From the NCBI RefSeq assembly GCF_900188105.1, contig NZ_FZNP01000019.1:87784-151783 (forward strand): a stretch of DNA of 64,000 nucleotides. Direction: 5' to 3'. Source of the stretch: Actinomadura mexicana (lineage in GTDB: Bacteria; Actinomycetota; Actinomycetes; Streptosporangiales; Streptosporangiaceae). The translations under genes and the position numbers were made by a program. This document shows positions 16,206 to 25,205 of the stretch, piece after piece. The number at the start of each line of letters is the position of its first letter. Within the stretch, counting starts at the first letter, position 1. The notes beneath the pieces are model-generated. The model ran no database searches. It had not been told where the DNA came from and saw nothing but the letters and a program-made list of their open reading frames with translations.

Positions 16206-17327
16206 TCAGTCCCCGGCCGTGAGCAGGTCGTGGTGGACGCGCGTCAGCGGCACGCCGAGCCGCTGCAGGGCGGTGACCGTCGCGCGGACGAGCGGGGCGG
16301 GCCCGGCCACGTAGGCGTCGTGGCCGCCGGCCCCGTCCAGGAGTTGGGGCAGGACGTCCGGCACGCGGCCGGTGAGGGCGCCGGCCGCGGGCTCGCGTGA
16401 CACCACGGGGACGACCTGGAGCCGGGTGTGGGCGGCCTCCAGTTGCCGCAGCGCGGGAAGGTCGTAGAGGGCGCTCTCGGTGCGGGAGGCGACGACGAGC
16501 AGGACGTCGCGGCCCGTGCCGGAGGCGAGTGCCTGCTCGGCCAGCGCCTTCACGGGGGCCAGGCCGGTGCCGCCGCCGATCAGCAGCAGCGGGCGATCCG
16601 AGTCGGGGTCGAGGGTCATCGCGCCGTCCGGCGGGCCCAGCAGCACGCTGTCGCCCGGACCGGTGTGCCGGACCAGCGCGCCGCTCACCCATCCGGCGGG
16701 GCGGGCCCGGACGTGCAGGCAGACCGTCCCGTCCGGGCGGGGCGCGTTCGCGATCGAGTACGGCCGCCAGACCCGGGGCCAGCGGGCCGCCTGCACGCTC
16801 ACGTGCTGCCCGGGCGCGAACGGCATGAGCCGCTCGGGGCGCAGCGTGAGGACGGCGAGGTCGAAGGCGCGGCGTTCGTGCCGCACGACCTCGGCGACCC
16901 ACCACGGCGGGGCGTCCACGGCGTCCCGCTCCGCGGCGCCGGCCATGGCGTCGGCCGCGGCGCGGTAGGCGGCGCGCCAGGCGGCCTCCGCCTCGGCCGT
17001 CCAGACGTCGGCGGCGAAGGCGCGCAGCGTCGCGGTCAGGGCCTCCTCGACGGCCGGATAGTGCTCGCGAAGCACCCCGTACTTGCGGTGGCCTCGGCCG
17101 AGGCCCTCCAGGTGGCGGGCGAGATCCTCGGGGTTGTCCTGGCTCCACACGATCCGGCTGAGCGCGTGGAAGAACCGGTCGTGCTGGCCGTCCATCGCGG
17201 GTGGGAACAGGGTGCGCAGCCGCGGCCGCGCCGCGAAAAGGCGGCCGTAGAAATAGCGCATGGCGCCCACGGGATCGGCCTCAAGGCGTGCGAAGCATTC
17301 TTTGATAACGCGAGTTTCCGGTGACAT
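16206..17327 (-). CDS. globin-coupled FAD/NAD(P)H reductase (flavohaemoglobin-like)
   Basis: A 373-residue two-part protein. Residues about 1-140 are a globin fold (TRVIKECFARLEADPVGAMRYFYGRLFAARPRLRTLFP, then HRKYGVL, likely carrying the proximal His). Residues about 150-373 are a ferredoxin-NADP reductase unit with the flavin motif RPYSIANAP and the NAD(P)-binding GGGTGLAPV. Flavohaemoglobins of this kind detoxify nitric oxide to nitrate or reduce O2. ATG 17327 is chosen because GGGGAGG lies upstream. The reductase C-terminus differs from Hmp and the globin part is short, so nitric-oxide dioxygenase activity is inferred, not shown. The upstream region holds two perfect palindromes. Confidence 0.85.
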   Translation of the reverse strand: MSPETRVIKECFARLEADPVGAMRYFYGRLFAARPRLRTLFPPAMDGQHDRFFHALSRIVWSQDNPEDLARHLEGLGRGHRKYGVLREHYPAVEEALTATLRAFAADVWTAEAEAAWRAAYRAAADAMAGAAERDAVDAPPWWVAEVVRHERRAFDLAVLTLRPERLMPFAPGQHVSVQAARWPRVWRPYSIANAPRPDGTVCLHVRARPAGWVSGALVRHTGPGDSVLLGPPDGAMTLDPDSDRPLLLIGGGTGLAPVKALAEQALASGTGRDVLLVVASRTESALYDLPALRQLEAAHTRLQVVPVVSREPAAGALTGRVPDVLPQLLDGAGGHDAYVAGPAPLVRATVTALQRLGVPLTRVHHDLLTAGD

Positions 17328-17505
17328 TCGGTCGGCTCGCCTCCCCACAGGGCTGTTTTCGGCGGTCGGACGGCAGGGCTCACGGACGATCCGGGCGTGC
17401 TTGCTGCCCGAGTTGGTGAGATTCTCTCATCAATCTCCGCAGGTGTTCAATCGATCGCTCCCGCAGAGATGCAAGATCGCTACTCAGCGTAATGGCCTGT
17501 CAATT

Positions 17506-17520
17506 CCGTGTGACACACGG
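17506..17520. promoter_or_regulatory. perfect 15-bp palindrome, operator candidate
   Basis: CCGTGTGACACACGG is a perfect 7-1-7 inverted repeat about 180 bp upstream of the globin-reductase start. It differs from the NsrR and Fnr consensus sites I know, so the factor is unknown. Confidence 0.5.
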
Positions 17521-17544
17521 TAAGTGGGACGGTCAACGCATACT

Positions 17545-17559
17545 GATCGGTATCCGATC
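17545..17559. promoter_or_regulatory. perfect 15-bp palindrome, operator candidate
   Basis: GATCGGTATCCGATC is a perfect 6-3-6 inverted repeat 25 bp from the previous palindrome. Centre-to-centre distance is 39 bp, just under four helical turns, which would put bound proteins on roughly the same DNA face. Confidence 0.5.
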
Positions 17560-17871
17560 GGGGAGGGAACGTTCGGGAAGAACCATCCGGAAGGGGAGGA
17601 AGAACCTGCATCAGAGAAGAAGATTTCAGAATTTCTCGGCGTTTCCTGCTCCGCGCCGTTCCGGGAGCCGGGCACCGCCCCCGGCACCGCGGTGCGCCGA
17701 TCTCGCCACTTCCGACGGCGGAGATCCGCGCCGTGCGGCAAGCTGACCGGGAGCAGGGCCGGGGGCGGACGGCACGAGGAGGCGGGTGACGCACGGTGAC
17801 GTGCGGCCGGCAGGCAGATCACCCGTGTCGGCGGCCGCCCAGGCCGGTGTCCAGCACAGGGGGGAGCACGC

Positions 17872-18621
17872 ATGTCAGGAGCCGCGCGCGGAGCGCCGCA
17901 TCCGGCGGCCGGTGAGGGCGGGCCGCCGCTCATCGGCATCACCACATACCAGGAGCCGGCCCGCTGGGGGGTCTGGGTGCGCGAGGCCGCACTGCTGCCC
18001 GTGCCGTACGCGCGCTCGGTCGAGCGGGCCGGCGGCGTCCCGGTCCTGCTGCCCCCGGCCGCGACCCTGCGCGGGCTGGACACCCTCGTCTCCCGCCTGG
18101 ACGGCGTCGTCCTGGCGGGTGGCGGCGATCTCGACCCGGAGCTGTACGGCGCCGTCCGGCACTTCGAGACCGGGCCGCCGCAGCCGCAGCGCGACCGGTT
18201 CGAGCTGGCCCTGGCCCGCGCCGCCGTCGACGCCGACCTGCCGTTCCTGGCGATCTGCCGGGGCATGCAGGTGCTGAACGTCGCGCGCGGCGGCGCCCTC
18301 GTCCAGCACCTGCCGGAGGCGGTCGGCCACAGGGGGCATGCCCCGGAGGCCGGGCTCGTCGGCTCGCACCGCGTGCGGATCGGCGAGGGGAGCCGGATCG
18401 GCAGGATCCTCGGCCCCTCGTCCGACGTCCCCACCTACCACCATCAGGCGGTGGGCCGCCTCGGCAAGGGCCTGACCGCCGTCGCCTGGACCGAGGACCA
18501 GGTGGTGGAGGCGCTGGAGCTGCAGGGCCACCGTTTCGGGCTCGCGGTGCAGTGGCACCCCGAGGAGGGCGACGACAGGCGGCTGTTCGAGGCCCTCGTC
18601 GCCGCGGCCGCCGGACGCTGA
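17872..18621 (+). CDS. gamma-glutamyl-gamma-aminobutyrate hydrolase family (peptidase C26)
   Basis: A 249-residue class I amidotransferase-like hydrolase of the PuuD group. GGGDLDPELYG (about residues 81-91), nucleophile Cys in AICRGMQVLNVARGG (about residue 126) and the C-terminal VQWHPEE supply the Cys-His-Glu triad. PuuD cleaves gamma-glutamyl-GABA during putrescine breakdown; relatives act on other gamma-glutamyl amides. ATG 17872 follows GGGGGGAGC. No polyamine genes are adjacent, so the natural substrate is uncertain. The gene is read in the same direction as the esterase/enoyl-CoA hydratase pair, 77 bp upstream of it. Confidence 0.85.
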   Translation: MSGAARGAPHPAAGEGGPPLIGITTYQEPARWGVWVREAALLPVPYARSVERAGGVPVLLPPAATLRGLDTLVSRLDGVVLAGGGDLDPELYGAVRHFETGPPQPQRDRFELALARAAVDADLPFLAICRGMQVLNVARGGALVQHLPEAVGHRGHAPEAGLVGSHRVRIGEGSRIGRILGPSSDVPTYHHQAVGRLGKGLTAVAWTEDQVVEALELQGHRFGLAVQWHPEEGDDRRLFEALVAAAAGR

Positions 18622-18698
18622 CGCAGGGGATTGGCGGCCGGGTCACCGGGCAGGCCGAGGGGGTGGATTTCCGCCGATGTCCCCCCGGAGGCCGCCGC

Positions 18699-19664
18699 AT
18701 GCCCCTGCACCCGCAGACCGTGAGCTTTCTGGAGCAGCTCGCCTCGTGGACCGCCGCACCTCCGGGGCGGGACGGGCCCCCCGAGCCCACGATCGCGGAG
18801 ATGCGGGAGCGGATCGGCGCGGCCTTCCCGGTCGTGCGGCGTGAGCTTCCGCGTGTCCGCGACGTCGAGGTGCCGGGCCCAGGGGGGCCCGTGCCGGTGC
18901 GCCTGTACCGCCCGGCGCCGCCCGAGCGGGGGCCCCTGCCGGCCGTCGTGTACCTGCACGGCGGGGGGTGGGTGCTCGGCGGCGTCGACAACGTGGACGC
19001 CTTCTGCCGCGACCTGGCGGCCGCGGCGGGGTGCGCCGTGCTGAACGTCGGCTACCGGCTGGCCCCCGAGCACCCGTTCCCCGCGGCGGTGGACGACGCC
19101 TGGGCCGTGGTGTCCTCGGTGGCGCGCGAGCCAGGCCGGTACGGCGTGCTGAGCGGGGCCTTGGCGGTCGCCGGCGACAGCGCCGGCGGGAACCTCGCCG
19201 CCGTCGCCGCGCTGCTGGCCAGGGACGCCGGAGTCCCCCTCGCCCACCAGCTGCTCGTCTACCCGGTGACCGACACGGCGAAGGACACCCCGAGCTGGCG
19301 GGAGTACGGGACGGGCTACGGGCTGGACGCCGGGTCGCTCGCCCGGTTCATGGACCTCTACCGGGACGGCGCCGACCCGGCCGACCCCCGGCTCGCCCCG
19401 CTGCGCGCCCCGGACCTGGCCGGCGCCGCGCCCGCCACCGTGATCACCGCCGAGTGCGACATCCTGCGCGACGAGGCCGAGGGCTACGCGCGCCGCCTCG
19501 CCGCGGCCGGCGTGCCGGTCGAGCTGCGCCGCTACGACGGCGTCGTGCACTCCTTCTTCCTGCTGCCCGAGATCTTCGACGCCGGCGCCGAGGCGGTGGA
19601 GTTCGCCGTGCGACGATTGCGCGCGGCATTCGACGACCACTCGCGGCAGGGGAGTGCGGCATGA
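18699..19664 (+). CDS. HSL-type alpha/beta hydrolase (esterase/lipase)
   Basis: A 321-residue esterase of the hormone-sensitive-lipase group. HGGGW (about residues 87-91) forms the oxyanion hole, GDSAGGN carries the catalytic Ser (about residue 163), CDILRDEAEGYA carries the Asp and VVHSFF the His (about residue 288). Members hydrolyse short- to medium-chain carboxylic esters. ATG 18699 is preceded by GGAGG. Its TGA overlaps the ATG of the following enoyl-CoA hydratase gene, so the two are translationally coupled and probably act on one substrate: ester cleavage, then CoA-dependent degradation of the acid. Confidence 0.88.
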   Translation: MPLHPQTVSFLEQLASWTAAPPGRDGPPEPTIAEMRERIGAAFPVVRRELPRVRDVEVPGPGGPVPVRLYRPAPPERGPLPAVVYLHGGGWVLGGVDNVDAFCRDLAAAAGCAVLNVGYRLAPEHPFPAAVDDAWAVVSSVAREPGRYGVLSGALAVAGDSAGGNLAAVAALLARDAGVPLAHQLLVYPVTDTAKDTPSWREYGTGYGLDAGSLARFMDLYRDGADPADPRLAPLRAPDLAGAAPATVITAECDILRDEAEGYARRLAAAGVPVELRRYDGVVHSFFLLPEIFDAGAEAVEFAVRRLRAAFDDHSRQGSAA

Positions 19665-20452
19665 CGCGGTACGACGCGTACGAGCAGCTGAAGATCGACT
19701 GGGCGGCGGAGGGGGTGCTGCGGGTCACCATCAGCACGCCGGGCAAGCTGAACGCGGTCGACACCACAGGGCACCGCGAGCTGGCGGAGATCTGGCGGGA
19801 CGCCGACGCCGACGACGAGGCGCGCGTGGTGCTCGTGCGGGGGGAGGGGACGGCGTTCTCCGCCGGCGGCGACCTCGCCATGATCGAGGAGATGATGACC
19901 GACCACGCCGCCCGCCGCCGGATCATGCGCGAAGCCCGCGACATCGTGATGAACGTGCTGAACTGCTCCAAGCCCGTGGTCAGCGCCGTCCAGGGCCCGG
20001 CGGTGGGCGCCGGGCTCGCGGTCGCGCTGCTGGCCGACGTCTCCGTCGCGGGCCGCACCGCGAAGATAATCGACGGGCACACGCGGCTGGGCGTCGCGGC
20101 CGGCGACCACGCGGCGATCGTGTGGCCGCTGCTGTGCGGGCTCGCGAAGGCCAAGTACTACCTGCTGCTCAACGACGTCCTCACCGGCGAGGAGGCCGAG
20201 CGGATCGGCCTGGTCTCGCTGTGCGTGGACGACGCTCGGGTGCACGAGCGCGCACTGGAGATCGCCGGCCGGCTCGCCGCCGGGCCCACCGAGGCGCTGT
20301 CGCTGACCAAGCACGCGCTGAACAACTGGCTGCGCCTCGCCGGGCCGACGTTCGACGCGTCCCTGGCGATGGAGTTCTTCGGGTTCACCGGCCCGGACGT
20401 GCGCGAGGGCGTCGCGGCGATCCGGGAGAAGCGCCCGCCCCGGTTCGGCTGA
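19661..20452 (+). CDS. enoyl-CoA hydratase/isomerase
   Basis: A 263-residue crotonase-fold protein. ISTPGKLNAVDTTGHREL, then FSAGGDLAMIEE (about residues 65-76) and VSAVQGPAVGAGLAVALLADV (about 107-127) are the two oxyanion-hole segments that stabilise the enolate of CoA esters. It probably hydrates a 2-enoyl-CoA or isomerises an acyl-CoA double bond. At the usual second-Glu site the sequence reads TRLGVAAGDHAAIVWP, with Asp rather than Glu, so canonical hydratase activity is uncertain. ATG 19661 overlaps the esterase stop as ATGA. An acyl-CoA dehydrogenase converges 40 bp downstream. Confidence 0.87.
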   Translation: MTRYDAYEQLKIDWAAEGVLRVTISTPGKLNAVDTTGHRELAEIWRDADADDEARVVLVRGEGTAFSAGGDLAMIEEMMTDHAARRRIMREARDIVMNVLNCSKPVVSAVQGPAVGAGLAVALLADVSVAGRTAKIIDGHTRLGVAAGDHAAIVWPLLCGLAKAKYYLLLNDVLTGEEAERIGLVSLCVDDARVHERALEIAGRLAAGPTEALSLTKHALNNWLRLAGPTFDASLAMEFFGFTGPDVREGVAAIREKRPPRFG

Positions 20453-20492
20453 GGCGCCGCCGGCGCGTCCCGCGCGCCCCGCGCGGCCCGGC

Positions 20493-21674
20493 TCAGTACG
20501 ACTTGGGGAGTCCCAGTTCGTGCTGGGCGATGTGGGCCAGGACGAGCTCCTCGGCGACCGGGATGTTCTTGGCGATGCGGGCGTCGCGGAACATCCGGGC
20601 GACCGGGTACTCCAGTGAGTACGCCATGCCGCCGTAGGTCTGGAACGCCCGGTCGGCCGCCTGCCAGGCCGCGTCCGCCGCCGTGAGCTTGGCGATGTTG
20701 GCCTCCGAGCCGCAGGGCCGGCCGCGGTCCCACAGCCAGGCGGCCTTGTAGGTCATCAACCGGGCCAGTTCCAGTTGCGCCTTGATCCGCGCGAGCGGGA
20801 ACGCGACGGCCTGGTTCGCCCCGATCGGCGTGCCGAACGGGGCGCGCTCGCCGGCGTACTCGCAGGCGATCCTCAGCACCAGGCCGCCGGACCCGACGCC
20901 GCCCGCGGCGGCCAGGATCCGCTCGGGGTTGAGGATGTCCCACAGGACGGCGAAACCCTGGTCGGGGTCGCCGAGGACACGGTCGGCGGGCACGCGCACG
21001 CCGTCCAGGAAGACCATGCTGGAGGCGACGGTGTTGGTGCCGAGCTTCGGGATCGGCCGGTAGGTCAGCGTGCCCGCGGCCACGGCCTCTTTCACGTCCA
21101 CCAGCAGGACGGTGAAGCCGGCGGTGCGGGGGCGGGCCTGGGCGGCCGGGATCGTCCGGGTGACCAGGACGAGGAAGTCGGCGCGCTCGACGCCGGAGAT
21201 CCAGATCTTCTGGCCGCTGACGACGAAGGAGTCGCCGTCGCGGCGCGCCTGGGTGGAGATCGCGATGGCGTTGCTGCCCGCGTCCGGCTCGGTGATGGCG
21301 AAGCACGTCTCGACCTCGCCGGAGGCGATCTTCGGCAGCAGCTCGCGCTTCTGCTCCGCGGTGCCGTGCCTGGCGACGGTGAGGCCGCCGAAGGCGGGCG
21401 TCAGCAGGTACATGAAGGACGCGGCGCCGCCCGCCCCTCCCTCGGCGAGCGCCTCCAGGGCCACCGCCAGCTCCAGCAGCCCCTGGCCCCCGCCGCCGTA
21501 CTCCTCGGGGATCGCCAGGCTGTGCCAGCCGCCGTCGACCAGCTCCCGCCAGACCTCCTCCGGCCAGCGCTTGTCCGCGTCGCACCGGCCCCAGTAGTCC
21601 TGGTCGTACTTCCCGGCGACCGCCAGCACGCCCTCGCGCACCGCGGCCGCGCCCTCCGGCAGATCGAAGTCCAT
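20493..21674 (-). CDS. acyl-CoA dehydrogenase
   Basis: A 393-residue flavoprotein with the full acyl-CoA dehydrogenase layout: N-terminal helices (residues 1-110), a beta domain with TCFAITEPDAGSNA (ETEPGAGSD-like FAD/substrate loop) and QKIWISG, and a C-terminal helical domain ending with QTYGGMAYSLEYPVARMFRDARI, whose Glu is the usual position of the catalytic base. It oxidises an acyl-CoA to the 2-enoyl-CoA, passing electrons to ETF. Chain length is unknown. It starts at ATG 21674, with GGGAGGC upstream, and converges with the enoyl-CoA hydratase gene, so both may serve one acyl pathway. Confidence 0.9.
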   Translation of the reverse strand: MDFDLPEGAAAVREGVLAVAGKYDQDYWGRCDADKRWPEEVWRELVDGGWHSLAIPEEYGGGGQGLLELAVALEALAEGGAGGAASFMYLLTPAFGGLTVARHGTAEQKRELLPKIASGEVETCFAITEPDAGSNAIAISTQARRDGDSFVVSGQKIWISGVERADFLVLVTRTIPAAQARPRTAGFTVLLVDVKEAVAAGTLTYRPIPKLGTNTVASSMVFLDGVRVPADRVLGDPDQGFAVLWDILNPERILAAAGGVGSGGLVLRIACEYAGERAPFGTPIGANQAVAFPLARIKAQLELARLMTYKAAWLWDRGRPCGSEANIAKLTAADAAWQAADRAFQTYGGMAYSLEYPVARMFRDARIAKNIPVAEELVLAHIAQHELGLPKSY

Positions 21675-21835
21675 CGCGCCTCCCTCGCACGTTCTCGCGT
21701 GCGCTCACGGTAGCCGACGCGAGTAAGTGCTCACTGACGCGGGGTGGGTCATTGAAGCGCCTCTCCCCGGGTAGGCGACATGGGGACCTCGGCATGGGGC
21801 CCGGCCTGGGGGAGCCGACACGGGAGGGGGAGGCC

Positions 21836-23269
21836 ATGCGGCCACGCGACAGGTGGATGCTGGCTGGCGGGCGGTGGATCCAGGGCACCGGCGACGGGAC
21901 GTTCACGGTGACCGATCCGGCCACCGGCGAGCCGCTGGGCGTGGTGGCCGCCTCCTCGGTGGCGGACGTGGACACGGCCGTGGCGGCGGCCCGCGGCGCC
22001 GCGCCCGGCTGGGCGGCCACGCCGGCGGCCGAACGGGGCGCGGCCCTGCACGCGGCCGCGCGCGCGGTCGAGGAGCGCATGGACGAGCTGGCCGCCCTGG
22101 TGACGGCGGAGATGGGCAAGCCGACCGGTGACGCGCTCGGCGGCGTGGAGGCCGGGATCGGCACCCTGCGCCAGTACGCCGAGCTGGGGCGGCTGCACGG
22201 CGGGCGCAGCCTCCAGGGCGGACGGGACGCCGCCGACTTCATGGTCCGCGAGCCGTGGGGCGTCGTCGCGGCGATCACGCCGTGGAACGATCCGGTGGCG
22301 ATCGCCTGCGGCCTGGTCGGCGCAGCCGTGGCGGTGGGCAACGCCGTCGTCCACAAGCCGTCCGAGCGCACGCCCCACACCGGCGCGATGCTCGCCGAGC
22401 TGGTCGCCGGGTGCCTGCCGGACGGTGTGTTGAACATGGTCACCGGCGGCGGTGCGGTCGGCGAGGCCCTCGCCGGGCACGCGGGCGCGGACGTCGTCGC
22501 GCACGTCGGCTCCACCCGCGCCGGCCGCCGCATCGCCGAGCTGGCCGCACGGACCGGGGCGAGGACCGTGCTGGAGAACGGCGGCGCCGACCCGCTGATC
22601 GTGGACGCCGGGGTGGACCCGTCCTGGGCCGCCGAGCAGGCCGCCCTCGGGTGCTTCGCCAACGCCGGGCAGATCTGCACCTCGGTCGAGCGCGTCTACG
22701 TGCACGAGGCCGTCGCCGAGCCGTTCCTGGACGCGCTCGCCGCCCGCGCCCGGCACCTGCGCACGGGGCCGGGCGCCGAGCCGTCCACCGAGCTCGGTCC
22801 CCTCGTCGACGAGCGCCACCGCACCAGGGTCCACCAGCAGGTGGAGAAGGCCCTCGCGGACGGGGCGCGGGCGCTGACCGGCGCGCGCCTGCCCGAAGGC
22901 CCCGGCTGCTTCTATCCGGCGACCGTCCTCGCGGGCTGCGCCGACCACATGGCGATCATGGCGGAGGAGACCTTCGGCCCCGTCGCCCCCGTCCGCACCG
23001 TGGCCGGATTCGAGCAGGCGCTGGAGGCCGCGAACCGCTCCCGCTACGGCCTCGCGGCGACCGTCCTCACCCGCGACATGGCGCACGCCCAGGCCGCCTG
23101 GCGCACGCTGGAGGCCGGCACCGTGAAGATCAACGCGGTGTTCGGCGGCGCCCCGGGAGGCGCCGCGGCCCCGCGCCGCGCCAGCGGCCGCGGATTCGGC
23201 TACGGCCCCGAGCTCCTGGACGAGATGACGGCCGTCAAGGTCGTCCACGTCCAGGCCGCCATCCCCTGA
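21836..23269 (+). CDS. aldehyde dehydrogenase family protein
   Basis: A 477-residue NAD(P)-dependent aldehyde dehydrogenase. Visible motifs are the active-site Asn in ITPWNDPVAIA, HKPSERTP, HVGSTRAGRRI, the general base Glu in TVLENGGADPLIV and nucleophile Cys281 in NAGQICTSVERV. It would oxidise an aldehyde to the acid. The last third contains a glycine/alanine-rich stretch (FGGAPGGAAAPRRASGRGFGYG) where related enzymes have the GGxKxSG loop, so cofactor or oligomer contacts may differ. GGGGGAGG precedes ATG 21836. Only three bases separate its stop from that of a convergent TetR gene. It is read divergently from the acyl-CoA dehydrogenase. Confidence 0.88.
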   Translation: MRPRDRWMLAGGRWIQGTGDGTFTVTDPATGEPLGVVAASSVADVDTAVAAARGAAPGWAATPAAERGAALHAAARAVEERMDELAALVTAEMGKPTGDALGGVEAGIGTLRQYAELGRLHGGRSLQGGRDAADFMVREPWGVVAAITPWNDPVAIACGLVGAAVAVGNAVVHKPSERTPHTGAMLAELVAGCLPDGVLNMVTGGGAVGEALAGHAGADVVAHVGSTRAGRRIAELAARTGARTVLENGGADPLIVDAGVDPSWAAEQAALGCFANAGQICTSVERVYVHEAVAEPFLDALAARARHLRTGPGAEPSTELGPLVDERHRTRVHQQVEKALADGARALTGARLPEGPGCFYPATVLAGCADHMAIMAEETFGPVAPVRTVAGFEQALEAANRSRYGLAATVLTRDMAHAQAAWRTLEAGTVKINAVFGGAPGGAAAPRRASGRGFGYGPELLDEMTAVKVVHVQAAIP

Positions 23270-23272
23270 GCC

Positions 23273-23866
23273 TCACCCGGCGCCCGGGCCGCGGGGTCCC
23301 GCGGGGGCGGCCATGTAGGCGGTCACCATGCGGGCGACGAAGTGGGCGAAGACCTCCGGGGGCCCCGACGGGAGCATGATGTGGCTCATCGTCAGGCGCA
23401 CGGCCGCGTCGGCGATCTCGGTGAGCGCGGCGCGGTCCAGATCCGGCCACTGGCGCAGGGCGTGCTCGGCGATGCGGGCGCTGGCGGAGAACAGCACCGG
23501 CTCGGCCTGCGTGGTGAGCAGCGGCAGCATCTCGTCGCCGCCCGCGCCCGTCAGCACCGCCTTCTTCAGCTGGTCGTCGGCGGAGGTCTCCAGCGTGAAC
23601 GTGACCGCGGCGACCACCGCCGAGTACAGGTCGGCGTGCTCGGACAGCACCGCGTCGATGCCGTCGAGGTAGCGCTCGTTGTCGCGGATCACGACCGCCT
23701 GCGCGAGGCCCCACTTGTCGCCGAACTCGTTGTAGACGGTCTGCCGGCTCACCCCGGCGGCGGACGCGACGTCCCGCATCCGGACGGCCCGGTAGCCGCG
23801 CTCCACCAGGAGGTCCGCGGCGGCGTCCAGCAGGGATTCGCGCACGGAACGGCCGGCGGTGCCCAT
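23273..23866 (-). CDS. TetR-family regulator
   Basis: A 197-residue repressor-type protein with an N-terminal TetR helix-turn-helix (residues about 9-55: ESLLDAAADLLVERGYRAVRMRDVASAAGVSRQTVYNEFGDK) and a helical ligand-binding C-terminal domain. It lies tail-to-tail with the aldehyde dehydrogenase gene and directly before the ROK regulator on the same strand, with 25 bp between the ROK stop codon and its ATG. Its targets are not evident; the aldehyde dehydrogenase or acyl-CoA dehydrogenase genes are candidates from position only. The ligand is unknown. Confidence 0.87.
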   Translation of the reverse strand: MGTAGRSVRESLLDAAADLLVERGYRAVRMRDVASAAGVSRQTVYNEFGDKWGLAQAVVIRDNERYLDGIDAVLSEHADLYSAVVAAVTFTLETSADDQLKKAVLTGAGGDEMLPLLTTQAEPVLFSASARIAEHALRQWPDLDRAALTEIADAAVRLTMSHIMLPSGPPEVFAHFVARMVTAYMAAPAGPRGPGAG

Positions 23867-23891
23867 GTGTCGTCGCCCTCCAGGAAGCTGG

Positions 23892-25124
23892 TCAGTACGC
23901 CATTATCCCCCGCGGGCCGCCGCCGGGCCATCGCGAGACCGCCGGGTCGCCGCCGTCGAGCAGGTGCGCGAGCGGGAGGGTGGCCGCGCCCACGGCGACC
24001 GCCTCCGGCCCGAGGTGGCACAGCTCGATCGAGGTCTGCGCGAACGGCTGGCGCAGCGCGTAGGCGGCGGTGGCCGCGACGATCCGGTCCAGCATCCGGC
24101 CGCCGATCAGCAGCCCCGCCCAGCCGCCGATGATGATCTTCTCCGGGCTGAACAGGTTGACCAGGTCGGCGATGCCCGCGCCGAGGTGTTCGGCGATGTC
24201 CTCGCGCAGGGCGGCCGCCGCCTCGGACGGGTCGGCCAGCAGCCCGGCGAGGGCGGCCTCCTCGTCCGTCCCGGCCGGGCCGCCCGCGGCCCTGTAGCGT
24301 TCCAGCAGAGCGGTCGCGCCGACATAGGACTCCAGGCAGCCGCGGGACCCGCACCGGCAGGGCGCGCCGCCGACCCGGGACGTCGTGTGGCCCCACTCGC
24401 CCGCGCTGCCGGCCGCGCCCCGGTACGGCGAGCCGTCGATCATCACGGCCGCGCCGACGCCGGATCCGATCAGGGCGACGACGGCGCCCCGATGCCCGCG
24501 TCCGGCGCCGAACCACATCTCCGCCTGGCCGAGCGACGTCGCGCCGTTGTCCACGAACAGCGGCAGGCGGGTGCCCTCGCGCAGCATCCGCTCCAGCGGC
24601 ACGCCGTCCCAGCCGATGGTCTGGCAGTGCACGACGGCCTCCGGGCCGTGCTCGATCACGCCGGGGACGCCGACGCCGACACCGATGATCGACGCCGGGT
24701 CGACCGACGCGCCCTCGATCACCGCCGGCAGGCCGTCCAGGATGTGCCGGACGACGGCGCGCTCGTCGTGGCCGCCGTCGCCGAGGGGCAGGTCGGCCTT
24801 GGCGAGCTGGGTCAGCTCCAGGTCGAACAGCTCGACCATCACCCGCGTCTCGCCGACGTCCACGCCGACGAGGTGGCCGTAACCGGCCGCGGTCTTCAGC
24901 AGCACGCGCGGCCGCCCGCCGTCGGACTCGACGCTGCCCGCCTCCACGACGAGCCCGGCCTCGATCAGCTCGCTGACCACGTTGCTGACCGACGCGGGGC
25001 TGAGGCCGGTCTCGCGGGCCAGGTCCTGGCGGCTGAGCGGCCCGTCGAAGTACAGCCGCCTCAGCAGCACCGACCGGTTGGTGCGGCGCAGGTCGCGCAC
25101 GGTCCTCCGGCGCCGTTCCGGCAT
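23892..25124 (-). CDS. ROK-family transcriptional repressor of the beta-glucoside operon
   Basis: A 410-residue NagC/XylR-type ROK protein. Residues about 8-70 are a MarR-like winged helix (LRRTNRSVLLRRLYFDGPLSRQDLARETGLSPASVSNVVSELIEAG). The rest is a sugar-kinase-like domain with VGVDVGETRVMVELFD, the ROK zinc motif CRCGSRGC (Cys-x-Cys-x4-Cys) and GEWGH. Such proteins repress sugar uptake operons until a sugar binds. It faces the ABC transporter/GH1 operon across 156 bp that contain a perfect inverted repeat (25206-25238), the likely operator. The cellobiose/beta-glucoside inducer is inferred from the operon content. Confidence 0.9.
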   Translation of the reverse strand: MPERRRRTVRDLRRTNRSVLLRRLYFDGPLSRQDLARETGLSPASVSNVVSELIEAGLVVEAGSVESDGGRPRVLLKTAAGYGHLVGVDVGETRVMVELFDLELTQLAKADLPLGDGGHDERAVVRHILDGLPAVIEGASVDPASIIGVGVGVPGVIEHGPEAVVHCQTIGWDGVPLERMLREGTRLPLFVDNGATSLGQAEMWFGAGRGHRGAVVALIGSGVGAAVMIDGSPYRGAAGSAGEWGHTTSRVGGAPCRCGSRGCLESYVGATALLERYRAAGGPAGTDEEAALAGLLADPSEAAAALREDIAEHLGAGIADLVNLFSPEKIIIGGWAGLLIGGRMLDRIVAATAAYALRQPFAQTSIELCHLGPEAVAVGAATLPLAHLLDGGDPAVSRWPGGGPRGIMAY

Positions 25125-25205
25125 CGGCCCCCCTCATCCCGCGGCCCGGGCCGGGCCGCGTCCCCCGCAGGTTCTCAGGTCTTGACCCCGCCATTATGTC
25201 ACTGC

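Larger units (their letters stand above)
17328..17871. other. 544-bp non-coding region, relatively AT-rich on its left side
   Basis: No credible gene lies between the globin-reductase and the peptidase C26 gene. From about 17400 to 17660 the base composition is clearly less GC-rich than its surroundings. It contains two perfect odd-length palindromes (17506-17520 and 17545-17559). From 17660 to 17871 composition returns to normal. The region is probably the control region of the globin gene, the C26 gene, or both. Confidence 0.6.
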
